The notes below the pieces were generated by a model. That model saw nothing but the letters and a program-made list of their open reading frames with translations. It had not been told where the DNA came from and ran no database searches. A DNA stretch of 7,757 nucleotides from CAVQFO01 sp963711725 (GTDB lineage: Bacteria; Pseudomonadota; Gammaproteobacteria; Nitrococcales; Aquisalimonadaceae), in the NCBI GenBank assembly GCA_963711725.1, contig CAVQFO010000006.1, positions 1 through 7,757 of the forward strand, given 5' to 3'. Of this stretch, positions 1-5,042 are shown piece by piece (position 1 is the stretch's first letter; each line of letters starts with the position of its first letter). The position numbers and the translations under genes were made by a program.

Positions 1-1
1 C

Positions 2-242
2 AACGAGGCCGTTCGCTGCCTGGACGAAGGGGTGATTCGGGGCGCTCGTGACGGGGATATCGGTGCCATCTTCGGTATCGGCTTCCCACCCTTTCTGGGT
101 GGCCCCTTCCGGTACGCGCAAAATCAGGGGGTTCAAAAATTCCTCCAGCTGGAATCGCTGGAGCAGCGCTTCGGGGATCGTTTCAAGCCTGCCGATGCGC
201 TGCTGCGCATCAGCGGAGAAGCGCGAGACGTTCTACCGCTAG
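2..242 (+). CDS. fadJ: FadJ-type fatty acid oxidation complex alpha subunit, C-terminal end (partial, frameshifted)
   Basis: The window opens inside this gene. The family is the multifunctional enoyl-CoA hydratase/3-hydroxyacyl-CoA dehydrogenase of cytoplasmic beta-oxidation. The visible part is the last 80 or so residues, in the second 3-hydroxyacyl-CoA dehydrogenase C-terminal domain. The stretch NEAVRCLDEGVIRGARDGDI followed by GAIFGIGFPPFLGGPFRY is characteristic of FadJ. The frame entered at base 2 runs through ADALLRIS and then to a TGA at 266-268 with an atypical tail. From about 210 the next frame reads AEKRETFYR and stops at TAG 240-242, matching the usual family ending (LLRMAE..ETFY). 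I therefore infer a net one-base insertion near 207-215 and a true end at 242. That end leaves 15 bp before the stop of the converging regulator gene; the uncorrected frame would overlap it. The protein is partial because the window starts mid-gene. The family is clear; the choice of FadJ over FadB rests on this C-terminal block. Confidence 0.85.
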
Positions 243-257
243 GGCGCGCCCGAAAAC

Positions 258-939
258 TCAGACGCTGAGTTGATCCACCGGCTCGTGGATGACGATCATC
301 CGCCCTGCCTGGCTGATGCGGCCCTGTGGCACCAATTCCTTGAACGTGCGGTTCACCATCTCGCGCGAGAGGCGCCCACCATGGAGGCGATGTCCTTCTG
401 CGTGGGCGGATCGCGCACGATCAGCTGACCGTCGGCCTGTTCCGCCGCATCCAACAGCACGCGGGCCACGCGGCCGCCCACATCCAGCATCGCCAGGCTG
501 CCGATGGTGCGGTTGCGGATCGCAGACGCCGGGCCAACTCCTGCATCAGCGCCATGGAAATTTCGGGGTGGCCGGTCAGCCAGCGCTGGAACTCGGCCTT
601 GCTGATCATGAGCACTTCCGATGGGGTCATGGTCACAACCCGGGCGCTGCGAACCTCCGAATCCACCAGCGCCATTTCCCCGAAGCACTCGCCCGCCTGG
701 AGGATGGAGATAATCACGTCGTGGCCGTCGGCATCAGAGAGCAGGACCTTCACCTTGCCCTTTTCCACCAAATAGAGGGCATCGGCGAAATCGCCTTCCT
801 CGAAGATCATGGCGTCTTTGGGAAAACGCCGTGAAACCGTGACCCGGGAAAGGGCCGCAATCTGATCGTCGGAGAGATCGGCAAAGAGAGAGACCTTCCT
901 CAGAAGATCCTTTTTATCGTTTGTCATGGCCATCGTCAT
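258..939 (-). pseudogene. Crp/Fnr-family transcriptional regulator, broken by two frameshifts
   Basis: The N-terminal part, about 140 residues read from 939, is a cyclic-nucleotide-binding domain. It has FPKDAMIFEEGDFADALYLV near residues 39-58 and the phosphate-binding cassette FGEMAL...VRSARV (E88, R97), so cNMP binding is plausible. There is no N-terminal cysteine cluster, which argues against an FNR-type iron-sulfur sensor. After ELARRLR the frame breaks at about 512-525. It continues in a second frame as RNRTIGSLAMLDVGGRVARV through TQKDIASMVGASR, then breaks again at about 359-370. The third frame reads EMVNRTFKELVPQGRISQAG to VDQLSV and a TGA at 258-260. The joined product is about 226 residues, normal for the family, with a C-terminal winged helix-turn-helix. 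As read, the DNA-binding domain is lost. In-frame ATGs lie at 939, 933 and 927, none with a strong Shine-Dalgarno; the true start could be 927. It is typed pseudogene because the frame is broken, but sequencing error is at least as likely. Confidence 0.8.
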
Positions 940-952
940 TGAGGGGTGCAGG

Positions 953-981
953 ATAAAAGTCCCTTTTGCCCGAATTGTCGC
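953..981 (-). promoter_or_regulatory. Possible sigma70 promoter of the Crp/Fnr-type gene
   Basis: Read on the minus strand, GCGACA (976-981, 4 of 6 to consensus) and TTTTAT (953-958, 4 of 6) are separated by 17 nt. A start of transcription near 946 would leave only about 7 nt before the ATG at 939 but about 19 nt before the ATG at 927, which mildly favours the later start. The matches are weak, so this is a suggestion only. Confidence 0.25.
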
Positions 982-989
982 GAAGTAGC

Positions 990-1016
990 GTCTCCCTGGG
1001 GAGACACTGATTTTTT
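990..1016 (+). terminator. Hairpin with downstream T-run between the barrel gene and the Crp/Fnr-type gene
   Basis: GTCTCCC (990-996) and GGGAGAC (999-1005) are perfectly complementary, giving a 6-bp stem with a CTGG loop or 7 bp with a 2-nt loop. On the plus strand it is followed by ACTGA and a run of six T (1011-1016). The five-base gap before the T-run weakens it as an intrinsic terminator. No plus-strand gene ends here, so it would only stop antisense transcription. On the minus strand it lies 13 nt past the barrel stop codon without a T-run, so it could instead protect or delimit that mRNA's 3' end. Confidence 0.35.
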
Positions 1017-1018
1017 CA

Positions 1019-1767
1019 CTAGAAACGCAGACGGTATTTCACATCGGCTCCCCACGCGGTGTTGCCCTGGGAGGAAACGCCAGTCTGATAGCTGGAATCA
1101 GTGCCCGTCAACGTGCTCGAATCGATCCCCTGGAAACCCCATTGCTCCCCGAAGAAGCCTACCGCCAGGGAACCGGCCTGAGAGAAACGCCAGTTGCGTT
1201 CCAGGCGCAACCGAAGGCCGTTGTCCGCGCCCGGCGGCCGCGCCCGAAGGTGTGGGGGGCACCGGCCTGGTAATCCGGCTCGAGCACGTGCATCAAGGCC
1301 ACGTCCACCAGCCAGCGATCCTGCCCACCCGCCAAAGGCAGCTTGACGCCCAGGGCCGCCTGCCACCACCGGGAGGTGGTGTCGCCAGTCAGATTGTCAC
1401 TGGCGGTCTGCCACCATTCGTGCCGGGCGGCTTCCCCGTAAAGCCAGAAGTCCTGGCCTTCGGTGACCTGGAAACGCCGTGCGACCCCCAGGCCCGCGGC
1501 CCAGCCGGCATCGGTCGGCAGGGCGCCGTCATCAAGGCTCAGGGGGATGTATTCGCCCTTGGAGGTATAGCGCCCGCCGAAGCCCTGAACGGCCCAATCA
1601 CCGAACTGGTTGCTCACTTCCGCCTGCCCGCCCCGCAGGGACAGACCCGATTCGAAAGTGCTGGGCTTCGACGTGTCGTTCTTCGCGGAATCAGGCTGCG
1701 CGGCCGCCGCCATACCGATACATCCAAACAGACTGACCAAGGCTCCCAATGCGATCAATTTGTTCAT
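1019..1767 (-). pseudogene. Predicted outer-membrane beta-barrel protein, one frameshift
   Basis: I do not recognise a named family. The start ATG at 1767 opens MNKLIALGALVSLFGCIGMA followed by AAAQ, a signal peptide with likely cleavage after the alanine run. The LFGC motif is a poor lipobox. The mature part has alternating polar and aromatic strands typical of a barrel (GDWAVQGFGGRYTSKGEYIP, RWWQAALGVKLPLAGGQDRW). The frame is lost after LEPDYQAGAP. A second frame resumes as ADNGLRLRLERNWRFSQAGS and ends WGADVKYRLRF at a TAG (1019-1021), with the terminal phenylalanine expected of barrel proteins. The joined length is about 249 residues. The break is a net one-base loss somewhere in 1220-1260, which includes a run of six G (1254-1259). 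No strong Shine-Dalgarno is visible. A GTG at 1800 is in frame but lies inside the upstream terminator, so 1767 is preferred. The lipoprotein gene lies upstream in the same direction. Typed pseudogene only because the frame is broken as read. Confidence 0.65.
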
Positions 1768-1780
1768 GGCGTCGACCCAC

Positions 1781-1816
1781 AAAAAGGAAACGGAGGGCAC
1801 AAGGAGCCCTCCGTTT
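1781..1816 (-). terminator. Intrinsic terminator after the lipoprotein gene
   Basis: On the minus strand AAACGGAGGGC, a 7-nt loop TCCTTGT, and GCCCTCCGTTT form a perfect 11-bp stem (1806-1816 with 1788-1798), followed by CCTTTTT. This is a textbook rho-independent terminator, beginning 26 nt after the lipoprotein stop codon. Its T-run ends only 13 nt before the ATG of the barrel gene, leaving no room for a separate promoter between them. Confidence 0.85.
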
Positions 1817-1842
1817 AGTGTAACCCAAGGTGAGCTCGGGTG

Positions 1843-2997
1843 TTAGAAGTCCAGGCCGAGATCACCCCAGGCAACCCCGGTCTGGGTGCTGTCCGTGGTG
1901 CCGTCGCCGTTGCTGTCCGTGGCGATGGTGGCCTGATCGGTACCCTGAGTCGTAGTCATCGTGGCGGTGGAGTTGTTATCGCCGGTTACCACGACCTTGC
2001 CGCTGGTGTCCCAGGTAAAGGTTCCATCCGTGTAGTAGCTGAATACCAGAGGCCGCTCGGTGTTGACGTTGATCACGCCGGCCAACTCCGTGCTGGACAA
2101 GGTGTAGTCGTAATCAAGCTTGAAGATGTACCGTCCGGCACCGCTGTCGATCGCGAACTCCATGAGGATATCGTAGTTCGTCAGCACCGAGGTTTGCAGG
2201 ACGTCGTTGCTGTCGCGATATTTCATCGTCAATCGCGAGCCTGTCATTTCGAAGGCGAAGGAAGACTTGCCGCCGTAGTCCGGGTCCGAGTCCTGGTATT
2301 GGAAGCTCAACGTGGCGTCACCGTCGACCTCCCAGAGGAGCTTACCGCTGCTGAGCTCATTGGCGCGCAGCGACGAATAGGTAATGTTCAGCGTGTAGCT
2401 GTAGTTGCTCCCATTCTGGGTCCAGCCGCTGGCAAACACCGCGTCAAAGGAGCCGTTGTACTCACTGCCGCTGATATGGCATCCGGTGTATTCCACCCTG
2501 ACTTCGGCGTTGTCACCCGGCTGAGTCTGGGTGCCGCCACCCAGGCTGACATACGTAACCGTGGCAGTACCCGCGGTGGCATCGGTTGGGTCGCAGTTGA
2601 CGGTAGTCGTCTGCCTGGTGGCGCGACTACCAAGGTGGCCCGCTGCCGGAAGTTGTTTCTTAAGCAGCGTGGTAATCAGGGTATTGGTGGCAAGCGCCAC
2701 ACCCTGGGCGCCGGATTCGTCACCGTTCGCGATCTTCGGCGCCGTTGTGGGGCTGCCGTAGTTGGTCGCCAAGTTGCCGGCCCGGCTGACGCTCTGGGCG
2801 CTCGACAAGCCTTTGCTGACGACCGTTTTGCTGTTCGTCGAATCGATTGCGACTTTATCGGTGGGCTGACGGCCACCACTTGAACTGCTGCTCGAAGTGC
2901 CGCTGGAGCTGTCGCTACCGCCCCCGCCGCCCCCGCAACCGGCAAGAGCCACACCGAAAAGAATCACTGGAATCCACAGTTTCTTCTTGGAAAGCAT
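1843..2997 (-). CDS. Uncharacterised outer-membrane-type lipoprotein, 384 residues
   Basis: I do not recognise the family. The N-terminus MLSKKKLWIPVILFGVALAG followed by C21 is a lipoprotein signal peptide with lipobox LAGC. Residue 22 is Gly rather than Asp, so the usual sorting rule predicts the outer membrane. Residues 22-42 are a Gly/Ser-rich flexible tether with a run of six glycines. The rest is rich in Thr, Ser, Asp and Tyr with alternating beta-strand patterns and no predicted membrane segment. C135 and C173 could form a disulfide. Near the C-terminus, residues 361-369 read DSNGDGTTD, a DxNxDGxxD loop like those that bind calcium in EF-hand, dockerin and thrombospondin-3 repeats, here in a single copy. 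The start is supported by GAGGA 9 nt upstream of the ATG at 2997. A strong terminator follows the gene. Function is unknown: a surface-anchored binding or structural protein is an inference from composition only. Confidence 0.85.
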   Translation of the reverse strand: MLSKKKLWIPVILFGVALAGCGGGGGGSDSSSGTSSSSSSGGRQPTDKVAIDSTNSKTVVSKGLSSAQSVSRAGNLATNYGSPTTAPKIANGDESGAQGVALATNTLITTLLKKQLPAAGHLGSRATRQTTTVNCDPTDATAGTATVTYVSLGGGTQTQPGDNAEVRVEYTGCHISGSEYNGSFDAVFASGWTQNGSNYSYTLNITYSSLRANELSSGKLLWEVDGDATLSFQYQDSDPDYGGKSSFAFEMTGSRLTMKYRDSNDVLQTSVLTNYDILMEFAIDSGAGRYIFKLDYDYTLSSTELAGVINVNTERPLVFSYYTDGTFTWDTSGKVVVTGDNNSTATMTTTQGTDQATIATDSNGDGTTDSTQTGVAWGDLGLDF

Positions 2998-3036
2998 AAA
3001 GATCTGTCCTCTTTTTTCTCCCTGACGCCCATTGGA

Positions 3037-3072
3037 TTTTGTGCATAGGCGTACACAACCTATCGCGCAAAA
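3037..3072. repeat. Bulged inverted repeat upstream of the lipoprotein gene
   Basis: TTTTGTGCATAGG (3037-3049) and CCTATCGCGCAAAA (3059-3072) are nearly complementary around a 9-nt loop, with C3064 bulged. T3042 faces G3067, a wobble on the plus strand but an A-C mismatch on the minus strand. It lies 40-75 nt upstream of the lipoprotein ATG, so it could be a regulator site or, if transcribed, a 5' UTR hairpin. Confidence 0.45.
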
Positions 3073-3085
3073 CGGGCAGTCTCAA
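3057..3085 (-). promoter_or_regulatory. Possible sigma70 promoter of the lipoprotein gene
   Basis: On the minus strand TTGAGA (3080-3085, 5 of 6 to the -35 consensus) is followed after 17 nt by TAGGTT (3057-3062, 3 of 6 to the -10). Transcription would begin near 3050, giving a 5' UTR of about 53 nt. The putative -10 falls inside one arm of the bulged inverted repeat, so anything bound there would compete with RNA polymerase. The -10 is poor and confidence is limited. Confidence 0.3.
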
Positions 3086-3222
3086 CTCGACGGGAACGTT
3101 ACAGTGCCGCTGTCTTAACGGCGCCGTGCCCACGCCCCGAAACGCGCTGCCCAGACTAGGTAATGAGGGGAGGATCAGATATGGAAGGGGTCACCCGGCC
3201 GATGTGCGGGATATCACAGTGA

Positions 3223-3258
3223 CGTCGCAACCCTAGGGCACACCCTAGGGTTGCGACG
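3223..3258. repeat. Perfect 16-bp inverted repeat with tandem CCCTAGGG octamers
   Basis: CGTCGCAACCCTAGGG (3223-3238), loop CACA (3239-3242) and CCCTAGGGTTGCGACG (3243-3258) pair without a mismatch. Each arm ends in the self-complementary octamer CCCTAGGG, so the element is also a direct repeat of that octamer around CACA. It starts 51 nt past the poxB stop codon. Neither strand has a T-run after the stem, so it is not a classical intrinsic terminator; it may still end or stabilise the poxB mRNA, or bind a protein. Confidence 0.7.
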
Positions 3259-3309
3259 ATCTATCCACGCGCTCGCGGCGAATAACCGGTACTTCCCTGG
3301 GCTGTACGG

Positions 3310-4986
3310 TCAGCCTTGCAGCCATTCCTTGGCTTTCGCCACGCCGTAGCCCACCGCTTGGTCGAGCCCTATTCTCGGCGGCATGGGGAGTTCGTCCGGA
3401 CTGACCAGTACATCGACCACCGCCGGCTTGCCGCTGTTCATGGCGTGAGACAACGCTTCTTCCAGGTCACCCGGCTCACTGACGCGATAACCCTCGCCGC
3501 CGCACAGTCGCGCGTATTCGGCAAAGTCCGGGTTGCGCAGATCCGTCTCGAACTCCGGTATGCCCTTGGCCTCTTGTTCGCCCTTGATCAAACCGAGCTT
3601 TGAATTGTTGAAGATCACGACCGTGATCGGCAAGGCGTAGTCGACGGCGGTGAGGAAGTCGGCCATCAGCATGCTGAACCCACCGTCTCCGGTCATTGCG
3701 ACTACCTGCCGATCCGGAAAACGCAACTGCGCGCCTATCGCGGCCGGCAGTGCATAGGCCATGCTCCCCAGGCTGGCGGACAGGCTGAACATCTGGCCCT
3801 TGTGGATTCGCAGATGCCGCGCACACCAGGCGGTGACGGTGCCGGTATCACACGTGAAGATCGTGTCGTCGCGGGCGACGTCGCCCACCATCCGCGCCAA
3901 CAGTTGCGGTTTGATGGGGACGCTTTCGTCGCGCTCGTCCTCTTCCTGTTCTTCCAGCCATTTGCTCATGGCCTTCTTCGAACTCTCCAGGAAACTGCGA
4001 TCTTCATTCCGGCGAAGGCGTTGACTCAGAGCGCTCAGCGTACCCGCCGCGTCTCCGACCAGCCCGACCGATACCGGATAGCGTTTGCCCAAGCGAAGCA
4101 CATCGCGATCGATCTGCACGGCCGGTACCGGCTTGGGCAGGAACTCCTCGTAAGGAAAGTCGGTACCCACCATGAGCAGAGCGTCGCAGTCCATGATCGC
4201 GTCCACCGCCGGCCTCGTGCCCAGCATGCCCAAGCCGCCCAGGGACAAGGGGTGGTTGTCCGACAGAACGCCCTTGCCGCGCAGGGAACGGATTATCGGG
4301 GCGCCCAGGGATTCAGCGACCGCGATCAGTTCCTCCGTGGCGTCCAGGCAGCCCACGCCGGCGAGGATCACGACCCGGCTGGCGTCATTGAGCATGTCCG
4401 CGGCCCGATCCAATTCCCCGGCGGAGGGCACGGTATGGCCCGCGTGCTGGTACATCGGATGACGTCGATCCGCATGCGGCACGGGCTCGCCGGCGATATC
4501 CAGGGGAAGACTGAGGTGGGTCACCGTCCGGCGCGCCATGGCAATCTGGCAGGCCTGCCCCACCAGATGGTGCATCTGCGCCGGCGTCATGACCTGCTGA
4601 TTGAAGGCGGCGACGTCCTTGAAAAGCGTGTAGAGATCCACTTCCTGGTGGTAGTCGTTGCCGATGTGGGCCGTGGGTACCTGCCCGGTGACGGCCAATA
4701 CCGGCGCATGATCCATTTTCGCATCGTATAGACCGTTCAAAAGGTGGATCGCCCCGCCTCCGGCAGTGCCCACACACACCGCCAGTTCTCCCGTGAGCTT
4801 CGCCTGGGCACTCGCGGCGAACGCGCCGGCCTCTTCGTGGCGAACTTTTACAAATTGGATGACATCCTGCCTCCGGATCGCGTCCACCAGATCATTAATG
4901 GCGTCACCCGGGATCCCGAAGACGTGGCGCACCCCCATCTCCGCGAGTACTTCCACGAGCATTTCGGTCACGGACATTCTTGCCAT
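3310..4986 (-). CDS. poxB: PoxB-type pyruvate oxidase / thiamine-diphosphate-dependent enzyme
   Basis: The 558-residue product resembles E. coli PoxB, which decarboxylates pyruvate to acetate and CO2 and passes electrons to quinone using ThDP and FAD. The ThDP pyrimidine domain carries VRHEEAGAFA, with the likely catalytic Glu at 51. The central FAD-type domain follows at about 190-325. The pyrophosphate domain has the ThDP motif GDGGFSMLMADFL (GDG at 433-435) ending in FNN (N460, N461). QVVAMTGDGGFSML and IFTCDTGT closely match PoxB. Two differences stand out. The usual GPG at about 76-78 is GGG, and the C-terminus ends about 15 residues early at AKEWLQG, lacking most of the segment that in E. 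coli PoxB binds membrane lipid. The ATG at 4986 is chosen for its Shine-Dalgarno GGAGG 8 nt upstream; an in-frame start at 5034 lacks support. GDH lies 57 bp upstream in the same direction. An acetolactate-synthase-like role is less likely but possible. Confidence 0.88.
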   Translation of the reverse strand: MARMSVTEMLVEVLAEMGVRHVFGIPGDAINDLVDAIRRQDVIQFVKVRHEEAGAFAASAQAKLTGELAVCVGTAGGGAIHLLNGLYDAKMDHAPVLAVTGQVPTAHIGNDYHQEVDLYTLFKDVAAFNQQVMTPAQMHHLVGQACQIAMARRTVTHLSLPLDIAGEPVPHADRRHPMYQHAGHTVPSAGELDRAADMLNDASRVVILAGVGCLDATEELIAVAESLGAPIIRSLRGKGVLSDNHPLSLGGLGMLGTRPAVDAIMDCDALLMVGTDFPYEEFLPKPVPAVQIDRDVLRLGKRYPVSVGLVGDAAGTLSALSQRLRRNEDRSFLESSKKAMSKWLEEQEEDERDESVPIKPQLLARMVGDVARDDTIFTCDTGTVTAWCARHLRIHKGQMFSLSASLGSMAYALPAAIGAQLRFPDRQVVAMTGDGGFSMLMADFLTAVDYALPITVVIFNNSKLGLIKGEQEAKGIPEFETDLRNPDFAEYARLCGGEGYRVSEPGDLEEALSHAMNSGKPAVVDVLVSPDELPMPPRIGLDQAVGYGVAKAKEWLQG

Positions 4987-5004
4987 GTACACGTCCTCCG
5001 CTAT

Positions 5005-5039
5005 GGCCCGGGGGCCGCCGATTGGGCGGCGCAAGGGCC
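5005..5039 (-). promoter_or_regulatory. Intercistronic hairpin between GDH and poxB
   Basis: On the minus strand GGCCC-TTGC-GCCGCC-CAATC-GGCGGC-CCCC-GGGCC folds into a 6-bp inner stem and a 5-bp outer stem separated by a symmetric internal loop. It begins just past the GDH stop and ends a few bases before the poxB ribosome-binding site (GGAGG at 4995-4999). No T-run follows, so termination is unlikely. It could set the relative expression of the two genes through mRNA processing, stability or access to the ribosome-binding site. Confidence 0.45.
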
Positions 5040-5042
5040 TGT

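Larger units (their letters stand above)
2998..3309. other. Intergenic region between the lipoprotein and poxB genes
   Basis: This 312-bp stretch carries no ORF I believe in. It holds the lipoprotein ribosome-binding site, a possible promoter, a bulged inverted repeat at 3037-3072 and a perfect 16-bp inverted repeat at 3223-3258. A small odd palindrome, TCACAGTGA, lies at 3214-3222 beside the latter. The stretch 3090-3210 shows nothing I can name. Confidence 0.7.

Noticed and set aside
242..251. GGGCGCGCCC palindrome between fadJ and the Crp/Fnr-type gene as a bidirectional terminator
   Set aside because: Ten bases with no room for a stable loop and no adequate T-run on either side; too weak to call.
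946..1818. Plus-strand ORF of 290 codons across the beta-barrel gene
   Set aside because: Pro/Gly/Arg-rich translation without motifs. The opposite strand has a signal peptide and a barrel-type C-terminus, even though its frame is broken.
1840..2883. Long plus-strand ORF of 347 codons opposite the lipoprotein gene
   Set aside because: It is antisense to a protein with a clear signal peptide, ribosome-binding site and terminator. High-GC codon use creates such mirror ORFs; its sequence shows no family motif.
3041..3058. TGTG...CACA dyad as a Crp-binding site
   Set aside because: The half-sites are separated by 10 bases rather than the 8 of the TGTGA-N6-TCACA consensus, and the inner bases do not match.
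3802..4731. Plus-strand ORF of 309 codons inside poxB
   Set aside because: Antisense shadow of a well-conserved ThDP enzyme; no start signal or recognisable domain.
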